This document shows, one piece after another, positions 1 through 6,675 of a stretch of 16,047 bases of DNA. The stretch covers positions 1-16,047 of the forward strand of contig JAOZLK010000030.1 in the NCBI GenBank assembly GCA_029934875.1, given 5' to 3'. The translations under genes and the position numbers were made by a program. The DNA is from Bacteroidales bacterium. GTDB lineage: Bacteria > Bacteroidota > Bacteroidia > Bacteroidales > GCA-2748055. Every line of letters starts with the position of its first letter. Positions within the stretch are counted from its first letter, which is position 1. Under the pieces are notes generated by a model. The model was not told the origin of the DNA. It worked only from the letters and a program-made list of their open reading frames with translations, and made no database searches.

Positions 1-85
1 TCCTGTTCTTCTGCTCAGTATTAAGATGGGCCAGCTGTCCTGCGGCTTTTTTCGCATTTTGCCCTATAACATTTAACTCTTCCAT
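1..85 (-). CDS. proA: gamma-glutamyl phosphate reductase, N-terminal fragment (runs off the left edge)
   Basis: Only the first 28 codons lie in the window, reading from the ATG at 85-83 to the left edge. The fragment begins MEELNVIGQNAKKAAGQLAH and continues to LNTEQKNR. The AKKAAGQLA...LNTEQKN pattern is typical of the N-terminal helix of ProA, the NADPH-dependent enzyme that reduces gamma-glutamyl phosphate to glutamate semialdehyde in proline synthesis. The gene follows proB on the same strand, which is the usual pairing because ProA takes the unstable product of ProB. The gap to proB is 52 bases, longer than other gaps in this operon, and holds short repeats. An AAGAAGAGA purine run just before the ATG may help ribosome binding. 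The identification rests on a short fragment plus context, so the catalytic domain cannot be checked. Confidence 0.85.
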   Translation of the reverse strand, partial: MEELNVIGQNAKKAAGQLAHLNTEQKNR

Positions 86-106
86 TCTCTTCTTTTTATT
101 TTTTTA

Positions 107-137
107 CTGAGTACTGTGTACTGTCCCCTGAGTACTG
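107..137. repeat. short GTACTG direct repeats in the proB-proA spacer
   Basis: The ten-base word CTGAGTACTG occurs at 107-116 and again at 128-137, with a third GTACTG core at 118-123 between them. AGTACT is itself palindromic, so both strands look alike. A CCCC run (GGGG on the transcribed strand) sits inside the second spacer. The repeat fills most of the 52-base gap between the proB stop and the proA start and touches the proB stop codon. Its function is unknown. It may be one copy of a dispersed intergenic repeat or part of a small RNA hairpin, but neither can be tested from this window. Confidence 0.6.
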
Positions 138-953
138 CTATTCTGCCATTTGGCTGGTGGCATCACTCACGAAAAAGGTACCCAGGTCCTTCCCTTCCAA
201 CACATCGAGAATGGTGTGAGGGTCATTCCCATCGGCAATAACCACATCCACATTGTGCTCACGGCATAATTCTGCAGCGGCAATTTTAGATGCCATTCCA
301 CCCTTACCCAGCTTCGATGAACCATTCACATCCACATCCTTTAAATCATTACTTGCCTTCATGACCTTTGGCACTTTTCGCGCAGATTCATTAAGGTGCG
401 GATCGGAGGTAAACACACCATCGGTATTTGTGAGGATCAGTAGCAAATCGGCCTGTACCAGAGTGGCAACTGCTGCCGAGAGTGTATCGTTATCTCCGAA
501 CTCAATCTCATCAGTGATTACAGTGTCATTCTCATTCACAACGGGAATAATCTTCATCTCCAGGAGTTGCAGCAGGGTATTCCTTGCATTCTTCCTGCGT
601 AAACTGTTTTCGATACCATCCCGGGTCAATAAAACCTGGGCAACGGTCTTGCTATACTCATCAAAAAATTTCTGATACAGGCGGATGAGCCCTACCTGTC
701 CAATGGCCGCAAGGGCCTGCTTCTTCACCAGGTCAGTGGGCCTTTCCTGCAGCCCGATCATTCCAACGCCAACCCCCACGGCTCCCGATGAAACCAGGAT
801 GACCTCCTTACCACTGTTCTGAAGATCCGACAATACCATGGCCAGCCTCTCCATGCGTTGAAGGTTAATTTTACCGTTGTCATAGGCCAGGGTACTGGTG
901 CCTACCTTGACTACAATTCGCTTCTTCTCTTTTAAATATTTTCTGTGTGTCAT
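138..953 (-). CDS. proB: glutamate 5-kinase (short form without PUA domain)
   Basis: This enzyme phosphorylates the gamma-carboxyl of glutamate with ATP, the first step of proline synthesis in the cytoplasm. The 271-residue product is a complete amino-acid-kinase fold: VVKVGTSTL near residue 14, the VSSGAVGVGVG loop at 54-64, NENDTV at 140-145, FGDNDTLSAA at 152-161, TNTDGVFTSDP at 175-185 and GKGGMASK at 216-223. E. coli ProB is about 367 residues because it adds a C-terminal PUA domain. That domain is absent here and the protein ends normally soon after the kinase fold. The start ATG overlaps the argH stop by four bases (ATGA), which points to translational coupling. proA follows. Proline feedback inhibition acts through the kinase domain in known ProB enzymes, so it could still operate; that is an inference. 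Confidence 0.95.
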   Translation of the reverse strand: MTHRKYLKEKKRIVVKVGTSTLAYDNGKINLQRMERLAMVLSDLQNSGKEVILVSSGAVGVGVGMIGLQERPTDLVKKQALAAIGQVGLIRLYQKFFDEYSKTVAQVLLTRDGIENSLRRKNARNTLLQLLEMKIIPVVNENDTVITDEIEFGDNDTLSAAVATLVQADLLLILTNTDGVFTSDPHLNESARKVPKVMKASNDLKDVDVNGSSKLGKGGMASKIAAAELCREHNVDVVIADGNDPHTILDVLEGKDLGTFFVSDATSQMAE

Positions 954-2296
954 GACTTTTCAAAATAGTTTTTCAATGCTTCAACCACCTCTTCTCCATT
1001 GACAAAAGCAAAACCTTCATAGGCCTTACTCAGCTTTGCCTTTACCTGATCAGTGCCGGGATTTCCAATACTACCCATATGGGTGTAGCCATGGTCCCGG
1101 CCAGGCCTGTAACGTCCACTATCTATCTCCCTTGCAACCTCCTTATAAGCATCTCTGAAGGGCATTCCGGTTTTCACCTTTGAGTTCACCTCCTCCACCG
1201 AATAGAGATACTGATAAGTTTCATCGTCCAGGATACTGTCATTAACTTTTACATTTTTAATCACGTACTGCATCATATGCAGACAATTTTTCATTTCGGA
1301 AAGGGCCGGATGGATCACCTCCTTAAGAACCTGAAAATCGCGATGGTAACCAGAAATAAGATTGGTGGTTACCGCCGAAACTTCAGAAGGAGTATTTACC
1401 AGGCGGTTGCACCTGGCCCTGATCAGCTCAAGCACATCCGGATTCTTTTTATGGGGCATGATGCTGGAGCCGGTTGTCAGTTCGCCGGGAAGTGTGAGGA
1501 AAGAGAAATTCTGTCCCATAAACAGGACTGCATCCATGGCCATCCTGGCAACTGTGGAAGCTATGGCACTCAGACCTGAGCCAATATACCATTCCGTCTT
1601 ACCCCGGTTGAGCTGAGCATTTACCGAGCCAATGTGAAGGGACTCAAATGCCAGCAAGCTGGTGGTCAGCTCCCGGTCAATCTGGAAGGATGAACCAAAA
1701 CCGGCCGCCGATCCCAGGGGATTCTGATTAACTACCGAATATACACCCTTCAGGAAGGTCAGATCATCGGCCAGGGCTTCGGCATAGGCACCAAACCACA
1801 ATCCAAAGGAAGAGGGCATGGCCACCTGCATGTGTGTATAGCCGGGCATTAAAACTTCTTTATAGCGTTCAGCCTGGGACAGCAATACCATAGCCAGGTC
1901 CTTCACAGCATCAACGATTTCCTGCAGCTCCTCTCTCAGAAAAAGCTTAATATCCACCATTACCTGGTCATTCCTGGATCGACCGGTGTGAATTCGTTTT
2001 CCCAAATCACCCAGTGAATCGGTGAGCATCATCTCCACCTGGGAGTGAATATCCTCCACCCCGGGATCCAGCTTCACCAATCCTTGCTTTGCATCCTTGT
2101 ATAGGGCGGCGAGCTGATCAACCAGCAAAGCAGCATCTTTCCTCTCGATGAGACCCACTTCGGCAAGCATAATGGCATGAGCCATGGAGCCCATCACATC
2201 ATAGGGTGCCAGTTCCAAATCAAAAACAGGATCCATGCCTGTTGTGAATGAAAGGATTTTATCTTCAGTGGAAATGTTTTTGTCCCAGAGTTTCAT
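950..2296 (-). CDS. argH: argininosuccinate lyase
   Basis: This enzyme splits argininosuccinate into arginine and fumarate, the last step of arginine synthesis. The 448-residue length is normal for the family. It carries the fumarase/aspartase-superfamily signature GSSIMPHKKNPD at 276-287, which holds the mobile catalytic-serine loop. SRNDQV lies at 107-112, YTHMQ with the likely general-acid/base histidine at 153-157, and NPLGSAAGFG at 192-201. The last part contains YLYSVEEVNSKVKTG and the helical C-terminal region typical of Bacteroidota ArgH. The gene starts 11 bases after the M20 deacylase stop, and its own stop overlaps the proB start. It belongs with argG, which makes its substrate, three genes upstream in the same operon. 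Confidence 0.96.
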   Translation of the reverse strand: MKLWDKNISTEDKILSFTTGMDPVFDLELAPYDVMGSMAHAIMLAEVGLIERKDAALLVDQLAALYKDAKQGLVKLDPGVEDIHSQVEMMLTDSLGDLGKRIHTGRSRNDQVMVDIKLFLREELQEIVDAVKDLAMVLLSQAERYKEVLMPGYTHMQVAMPSSFGLWFGAYAEALADDLTFLKGVYSVVNQNPLGSAAGFGSSFQIDRELTTSLLAFESLHIGSVNAQLNRGKTEWYIGSGLSAIASTVARMAMDAVLFMGQNFSFLTLPGELTTGSSIMPHKKNPDVLELIRARCNRLVNTPSEVSAVTTNLISGYHRDFQVLKEVIHPALSEMKNCLHMMQYVIKNVKVNDSILDDETYQYLYSVEEVNSKVKTGMPFRDAYKEVAREIDSGRYRPGRDHGYTHMGSIGNPGTDQVKAKLSKAYEGFAFVNGEEVVEALKNYFEKS

Positions 2297-2307
2297 GCTT
2301 TCTATCT

Positions 2308-3381
2308 TTATACGCTCTTTTTAATAAGACTGTGGAGGATCTCTAAAAAATTACAATATCCTTTTACCCCCCCATCAAGTTCAGATTCCAGAATATATTC
2401 ACCTGCAGTATGTGACCTGGCAGATTCACCTGGCCCCATTTTAATGGAAGGAAAAGGTAATAATGCCATATCCGAAAGGGTGGAAGATCCAAAAGGCGAA
2501 AGTTCACTGCTAAGAATGGCCTTCATCAGCAGGTGGTCATCAGGCAGCATGGAGGGCTTCAGGCGGGTGGACCGGGGCAGGACCTCGGCCTGGCAAACAG
2601 AAGAGATCATCTCCAGCATCCTCTCGTTACCGTAGCGGTCGTTACTTCTTACATCCACAATAAAGGTACACAGATCGGGAACCACATTGTGCCCTGTACC
2701 TGCTGAGATCAGGGTAACCTGAGCACCTGCCGGAGGCAGCCATTCCGAAGCTTCATCGAAGGAAAGCGAGGCAAGGGCATTCACATCTTTCATCGCCTTG
2801 TAGATTGCATTAACACCTTCGTCCCTAGCCGCGTGACCAGCAAGCCCCTTTACACTGGCATCCAGCACCATTAATCCCCGTTCGGCAATCGCCGGCTGCA
2901 TACCCGTGGGTTCACCCACAATCACTCCGGCCAGTTTATCAAACTTCGGAAGCACAGCTGCGATGCCCTGGGCCCCGGATACTTCCTCTTCGGCACTAAT
3001 CAGCAATAAAAGGTTAATCTGATCGGCAATTTTTGGAGCCATTTCATGGTAGGCTGCAATCATCGACACCACCGAAGCACCTGCATCATTGCTTCCAAGA
3101 CCGGTGATCCGATCTCCTTCAACCTGGGCTTCAAATGGATCTGATTTCCACCCGGCCACAGGCTTCACTGTATCCAGGTGAGAATTGAGTAAAATGGTGG
3201 GCTTCAATGAGGCCAGGCCCGGATCCCCCAATAGCAGGTTATTATGGAGTCGTGTAACTCCATGGCCCATTCCCTTCAGGAATTCCTCCAGGAAAGATGC
3301 ACGACGCTCCTCATTTCTGCTCATGGCAGGAATGGAGATCATCTCCTTGAGCAGGTCGCTATATGGAACTTTGACACTCAT
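2308..3381 (-). CDS. M20 family deacylase of arginine synthesis (acetylornithine or N-acylcitrulline deacylase)
   Basis: This is a zinc-dependent M20 peptidase-family amidohydrolase of 357 residues. Visible metal and catalytic residues are H68 and D70 in SHLDT, D99 in GSNDAG, the catalytic and binding pair E131-E132 in SAEEE, E157 in VGEPTG and H324 in SHTAGE. A lid/dimerisation domain lies at roughly 170-275. In arginine synthesis such enzymes remove the N-acyl group. E. coli ArgE acts on N-acetylornithine, whereas Bacteroidota and Xanthomonas relatives are known to act on N-succinyl- or N-acetylcitrulline. The acyl group and substrate cannot be read from the sequence, so no firm symbol is given. 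Its start overlaps the proC stop by four bases (ATGA). Placement between argG/proC and argH supports the arginine role over a general dipeptidase. Confidence 0.88.
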   Translation of the reverse strand: MSVKVPYSDLLKEMISIPAMSRNEERRASFLEEFLKGMGHGVTRLHNNLLLGDPGLASLKPTILLNSHLDTVKPVAGWKSDPFEAQVEGDRITGLGSNDAGASVVSMIAAYHEMAPKIADQINLLLLISAEEEVSGAQGIAAVLPKFDKLAGVIVGEPTGMQPAIAERGLMVLDASVKGLAGHAARDEGVNAIYKAMKDVNALASLSFDEASEWLPPAGAQVTLISAGTGHNVVPDLCTFIVDVRSNDRYGNERMLEMISSVCQAEVLPRSTRLKPSMLPDDHLLMKAILSSELSPFGSSTLSDMALLPFPSIKMGPGESARSHTAGEYILESELDGGVKGYCNFLEILHSLIKKSV

Positions 3382-4172
3382 TTTAAATCGCTGATTCCGG
3401 AATAAGATTTAACAATGCCCTTAATCATAGCCGAGGAGAGTCCAAAATGCTCCATCTCATTTAGTCCTGAGATAGTGCACCCCATTGGGGTTGTAACCCG
3501 GTCAATCTCGGTTTCCGGATGATTATTTGTCTGTAAGAGCAATTCCGCAGCACCCCTGGCTGTCTGTGCAGCAATTTCACCTGCCTCATCGGCATGAAAC
3601 CCAATCTGTATCCCACCCTGGGACACAGCCCGGATAAAGCGAAGGAAGAAAGCAATGCCACAGGCCGCAAGTATGGTAGCAGCAGGCATCAGCTGTTCCT
3701 TAATTATCATGGTCTGACCCAGTGGATCAAAAAGCTCTTTAACCTTTTCCACCGAGTGTTCCTCCTCCCCTGCAATACAGGTCATACTGGCACCGTACTC
3801 AATTGCAGTATTGGGCATAAGCCTCACCACATCAACCCCATGGCCGGCCCACTCTTTCAGCTCATTGATGCTTACTGCCGAAACCACGCTTACCAGGATT
3901 TTGGAGCCTGACTTTAGCTCATCCTTTATTTCCTGTACCACTTCGGAGGCCTGACCGGGAAGAACAGCCAGCAGAACAAAATCTACTTCCTTCACCAGGG
4001 TCAGGTTGTCGCTTACAACATAACCTTCTTTCTCCTTATCGTCCAGTAATTCGTTCTTTTTTCGTGAAAGATATATTTGCGAAGGCTCTATCCCTCCATG
4101 TGATACCAATCCCTTCGCAATCGCGCAGCCAATGTTGCCCGCACCTATGATTCCAATCTTTTTCATATTCAT
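3378..4172 (-). CDS. proC: pyrroline-5-carboxylate reductase
   Basis: This enzyme reduces 1-pyrroline-5-carboxylate to proline with NAD(P)H, the last step of proline synthesis. The 264-residue protein begins with a Rossmann nucleotide-binding fold: KIGIIGAGNIGCAIAKGL, with the GAGNIG loop at 10-15. VRLMPNTAIEYGASM at 116-130 corresponds to the conserved MPN region. The P5CR signature appears as PMGCTISGLNEMEHFG at 229-244, in the helical dimerisation domain. Length and motif order are normal. The first codons read MNMKK, so translation could begin at either of two nearby ATGs. The gene lies 12 bases after argG and overlaps the M20 deacylase start. A proC in the argR-argG neighbourhood is also known from Bacteroides, which suggests joint control of arginine and proline synthesis. 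Confidence 0.94.
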   Translation of the reverse strand: MNMKKIGIIGAGNIGCAIAKGLVSHGGIEPSQIYLSRKKNELLDDKEKEGYVVSDNLTLVKEVDFVLLAVLPGQASEVVQEIKDELKSGSKILVSVVSAVSINELKEWAGHGVDVVRLMPNTAIEYGASMTCIAGEEEHSVEKVKELFDPLGQTMIIKEQLMPAATILAACGIAFFLRFIRAVSQGGIQIGFHADEAGEIAAQTARGAAELLLQTNNHPETEIDRVTTPMGCTISGLNEMEHFGLSSAMIKGIVKSYSGISDLK

Positions 4173-4184
4173 CTGTTTATGATC

Positions 4185-5387
4185 CTAACTTATATCATCT
4201 GACCCATTCACCGAAAACCAGATCCTTTGCTGGTTACCAAGTATTCGTGTAAATCCGTCAACCTCCCGGGCTGTCCATGCCTTGTTCATTTCACCATAGG
4301 AAGCAAAAGAGGGGCTCATCAAATCGTACTCACTCTTGACACCTGTGGCAACATAACTGTAGGGACGAAAACGGATCGTTACCTTTCCTGTAACATTCTT
4401 CTGGGAGGAATCCAGAAAGGCCTCCAGGTCCCGCATCACGGGCTCCAGGTACTGAGCTTCGTGGACAAACATTCCGTACCATTGTCCAATCTGTTCCTTC
4501 CAATGCAGCTGCCACCTGGTAAGCACATGTTTTTCCAATGCCAGGTGAGCATCGATAATTACCCTGGCAGCAGCAGCCTCAAATCCAACGCGACCTTTAA
4601 TCCCGATAATGGTATCACCAACATGAACGTCTCTGCCCACTCCCCAGGCTCCGGCAATTTTTTCCAACTCCCTGATCAATACTAAAGGTTCATAGCTTTG
4701 ACCATTGAGCCCAACCGGTTCCCCCTGGTCAAATTCAATGACCGCTGTTTCCGTCCCTGACTTTTCTACCTTTGTGGGATAGGCCTCCTCGGGCAGTTCT
4801 CCATCCGATACAAGAGTTTCTTTTCCTCCCACACTGGTTCCCCATACTCCCTGGTTAATGGAATACTTCACCTTACTCCAGTTCATTTCAACCCCTTCTT
4901 TCTGCAGGTAATCAATTTCATCCTCCCTGGAGATTTGCAATTCCCGTATAGGAGTAAGGATTTCTATTTCTGGAGCCAGTACCTGGATTACAAGGTCGAA
5001 ACGTACCTGGTCATTACCGGCGGCCGTTGAACCATGAGCAATTTTTTTAAAGCCATGCTTCTTTGCATAATTCACAAGTGCAAGAGCCTGGAAAGTCCGT
5101 TCGGAACTTACAGAGAGCGGATAGCTTCGGTTCCGAAGTACATTCCCGTAGATCATATACCGTACACAACGATTATAATAATCGGCAGCCACCTCCAGCA
5201 CTGCGTGGGAGACAAGACCTAAACGTCCGGCATGCTCCTTGATACCCTCCAGGTCTGTTTCTGAAAAGCCCCCTGTATTCACCAGTGCTGAATGCACTTC
5301 CAGGTTCTTCTCTTTGGCCAGGTATATGGCACAAAAAGTAGTGTCCAAACCGCCACTGAAGGCCAGTAAAACTTTATCCTTTTTCAT
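4185..5387 (-). CDS. argG: argininosuccinate synthase
   Basis: This enzyme joins citrulline and aspartate, using ATP, to give argininosuccinate. The 400-residue protein has the PP-loop ATP-pyrophosphatase motif AFSGGLDTT at 9-17 near the N-terminus. HGSTAAGNDQVRFD at 118-131 corresponds to the citrulline/aspartate-binding GNDQVRF region, and YSINQGVWGTSVGGKE lies at 175-190. STAAGNDQ in place of the common CTGKGNDQ is what I expect for the Bacteroidota ArgG type. The C-terminal multimerisation region (about 275-400) is complete. The gene lies 10 bases after the GNAT acyltransferase gene and 12 bases before proC. Operon position makes ArgR repression likely. Confidence 0.95.
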   Translation of the reverse strand: MKKDKVLLAFSGGLDTTFCAIYLAKEKNLEVHSALVNTGGFSETDLEGIKEHAGRLGLVSHAVLEVAADYYNRCVRYMIYGNVLRNRSYPLSVSSERTFQALALVNYAKKHGFKKIAHGSTAAGNDQVRFDLVIQVLAPEIEILTPIRELQISREDEIDYLQKEGVEMNWSKVKYSINQGVWGTSVGGKETLVSDGELPEEAYPTKVEKSGTETAVIEFDQGEPVGLNGQSYEPLVLIRELEKIAGAWGVGRDVHVGDTIIGIKGRVGFEAAAARVIIDAHLALEKHVLTRWQLHWKEQIGQWYGMFVHEAQYLEPVMRDLEAFLDSSQKNVTGKVTIRFRPYSYVATGVKSEYDLMSPSFASYGEMNKAWTAREVDGFTRILGNQQRIWFSVNGSDDIS

Positions 5388-5397
5388 CTTGATTATT

Positions 5398-5997
5398 TCA
5401 GGTATGATTGATATTTACTTTAAGGGCAGAGGCATGAGCTTTTCCATTCACACCCTTCTTCTTGGCGGGATCCATGATCATGGCTGTACAAAGGCAATCG
5501 TCCCTCTTGGTACGCACCAGTATATCATAATAGGGACAGGTTTCACAACCCTTCCAGAACTGGTCGTCGTCGGTAAGCTCCGAAAAGGTTACCGGGCGAT
5601 ATCCAAGAGTACTATTGATTTTCATCACGGCCAGGCTGGTTGTTAAACCAAAAAGCTTGGCTCCCGGGAAAAGCTGGGAGGAGCGTTCCAATGCTCTTTT
5701 TTTAATTTCGCTGGCCAATCCAATCCCCCTGAAATCGGGGGAAACAATTAAACCGGAGTTGGCCACATATTTATTATGACCCCACGATTCAATGTAGCAG
5801 AATCCTGCCCACTCATCCTTAGAGGTGTAAGCTATGATTGCCTTTCCCTGGATAATCTTCTCGGTGAGATATTCCTTGCTGCGAACTGCTATACCGGTCC
5901 CTTTCTGCTGGGAAGCTTTGAAAAGCCCCACCTCAATTCGCTCAATCATTGAGAGGTGCTGCTCGGAGGCTATTGTAATCATAATATCTAGACTCAT
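5398..5997 (-). CDS. GNAT N-acyltransferase, likely N-acylglutamate synthase of arginine synthesis
   Basis: This is a 199-residue GNAT-fold protein. The acyl-CoA pyrophosphate loop is seen as VSPDFRGIGLASEIKKRA, with RGIGLA at 90-95. KGTGIAVRSKEYL at 32-44 and the strand GFCYIESW at 65-72 fit the arginine-linked GNAT family that replaces ArgA in Bacteroidota. Because it lies between argR and argG, the likely reaction is acylation of glutamate (acetyl or succinyl) to start arginine synthesis. That is inference from context. The C-terminal tail has four cysteines, C151-x2-C154 and C168-x-C170, flanking a PYYDILVRTKRDD stretch, so it could hold a metal. The first five codons may be leader, since a second ATG at 5982-5980 (residue 6) begins MITIASEQHL, closer to a typical GNAT start. 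It lies 23 bases after argR and 10 bases before argG. Confidence 0.8.
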   Translation of the reverse strand: MSLDIMITIASEQHLSMIERIEVGLFKASQQKGTGIAVRSKEYLTEKIIQGKAIIAYTSKDEWAGFCYIESWGHNKYVANSGLIVSPDFRGIGLASEIKKRALERSSQLFPGAKLFGLTTSLAVMKINSTLGYRPVTFSELTDDDQFWKGCETCPYYDILVRTKRDDCLCTAMIMDPAKKKGVNGKAHASALKVNINHT

Positions 5998-6020
5998 AAT
6001 TTTTAGTTTATTCCTGGTGA

Positions 6021-6500
6021 TCAGTGCACCTGTTCCCGGATCAAACCGGGCAACCTCACTTTAAGCATGTTTATCAGGTCGCTCTTTGAAACCCCATCCC
6101 TTGGAATCAGCAGGATGGTATCATCTCCTGCTATGGTGCCCCCCACTTCATAGGCATTCAAATGGTCGATGTTATAGGCTATGCTTCCAGCATGTCCGGG
6201 AAGAGTCTTCAGAATAGCCATTCCCTGGGCAAAATCGATTGAGACCAGTACTCCGAAAGAACTAGCCTGCATTTCAGGCTCATCGATAGATTGCTCCTTA
6301 TCGGGAAGGATATAGACATATCCCTCATCGTCGTTTGGCATTTTGGCAACCCTCATGTACTTTAAATCCCGCGAAAGTGTAGCCTGGGTTAGCTCATAGC
6401 CCTTCTTAAGCAGGAGTTTCATCAAATCGTCCTGGCTGGAAATATTACTACTGGCGATTAAACGCCTGATCTCCATTAACCTTTCATTCCTGTTTTTCAC
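6021..6500 (-). CDS. argR: arginine repressor (GTG start chosen)
   Basis: ArgR is the arginine-sensing DNA-binding regulator of arginine genes. From the GTG at 6500-6498 the product is 159 residues. The N-terminal winged helix-turn-helix covers about 1-65, with SSQDDLMKLLLKKG followed by LTQATLSRDLKYM; SRDL is at 43-46. The C-terminal hexamerisation and arginine-binding domain contains NAYEVGGTIAGDDTILLI, with GTIAGDDT at 121-128. The frame is open upstream to an ATG at 6542-6540, but that codon lies inside the predicted -7 promoter element and an ARG box, so it is unlikely to be translated. An ATG at 6476-6474 would cut into the first helix. GTG at 6500 gives a family-like start (VKNRNERLMEIRRLI). 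The gene heads the arginine/proline operon and probably represses itself. Confidence 0.9.
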   Translation of the reverse strand: MKNRNERLMEIRRLIASSNISSQDDLMKLLLKKGYELTQATLSRDLKYMRVAKMPNDDEGYVYILPDKEQSIDEPEMQASSFGVLVSIDFAQGMAILKTLPGHAGSIAYNIDHLNAYEVGGTIAGDDTILLIPRDGVSKSDLINMLKVRLPGLIREQVH

Positions 6501-6516
6501 CGCTTTGTGATATTTG

Positions 6517-6530
6517 TGTATTTTTATACA
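6517..6530. promoter_or_regulatory. ARG box 1 (putative ArgR operator half-site)
   Basis: TGTATTTTTATACA is a palindrome with five-base arms (TGTAT/ATACA) around an AT-only centre. It matches the E. coli ARG-box core TGAATwwwwATTCA at 12 of 14 positions. It lies just downstream of the predicted transcription start of the argR operon, between that start and the GTG codon. Together with box 2 it forms a pair. The assignment rests on resemblance and on the neighbouring argR gene; the Bacteroidota ArgR consensus was not available to compare. Confidence 0.65.
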
Positions 6531-6537
6531 TTGTCTT

Positions 6538-6551
6538 TGCAAATTTATACA
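6538..6551. promoter_or_regulatory. ARG box 2 (putative ArgR operator half-site)
   Basis: TGCAAATTTATACA is a weaker copy of the ARG-box core, matching TGAATwwwwATTCA at 11 of 14 positions. Its centre is 21 bases from that of box 1. Expressed as 18-base boxes, the two are separated by exactly 3 bases, the spacing known for ArgR hexamer operators in E. coli. It covers the predicted -7 element of the argR promoter, so bound ArgR would block RNA polymerase. The same bound complex could also influence carB, transcribed in the other direction. Confidence 0.6.
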
Positions 6552-6571
6552 TTTTCTTGGAAAGTATGCAA
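6540..6571 (-). promoter_or_regulatory. putative Bacteroidota-type promoter of the argR operon
   Basis: On the minus strand a perfect TAnnTTTG element (TAAATTTG, 6547-6540) is preceded by TTG at 6571-6569, 21 bases upstream. This is the -33/-7 pattern known for the primary sigma factor of Bacteroidota. Transcription would start near 6535, leaving a leader of about 35 bases before the argR GTG at 6500. ARG box 2 overlaps the -7 element, consistent with autorepression. No equally good promoter was found for carB on the plus strand; the nearest is a weak TATTTTTA at 6590-6597. Confidence 0.55.
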
Positions 6572-6634
6572 TTATCCCGGCTTTTTTTCTATTTTTACAC
6601 CCCGGAAACTATGGAGTCCGGATCCTTTCAAAGG

Positions 6635-6649
6635 GGGTCATCCTGACCC
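6635..6649 (+). promoter_or_regulatory. small perfect hairpin in the carB leader
   Basis: GGGTCA at 6635-6640 and TGACCC at 6644-6649 can pair perfectly around a TCC loop. The hairpin ends 26 bases before the carB ATG. There is no T-run after it, so it is not an intrinsic terminator. It could affect translation or mRNA stability, but a six-base stem may also be chance. No leader peptide rich in arginine, or any other attenuator feature, was recognised. Confidence 0.3.
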
Positions 6650-6675
6650 ATTTATCAGCAACAATTCTCATCATT

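Noticed and set aside
253..675. 140-codon open frame antisense to proB
   Set aside because: Serine- and phenylalanine-rich shadow translation opposite conserved kinase motifs, with no promoter or family resemblance.
6557..6570. Possible third ARG box (TTGGAAAGTATGCA)
   Set aside because: It has only a partial match, the wrong phase relative to the first two boxes and poor symmetry.
6514..6675. Upstream extension of carB by 54 codons
   Set aside because: The extension runs through the argR promoter and ARG boxes and encodes hydrophobic sequence with no CarB resemblance. CarB proteins begin close to the ATG at 6676.
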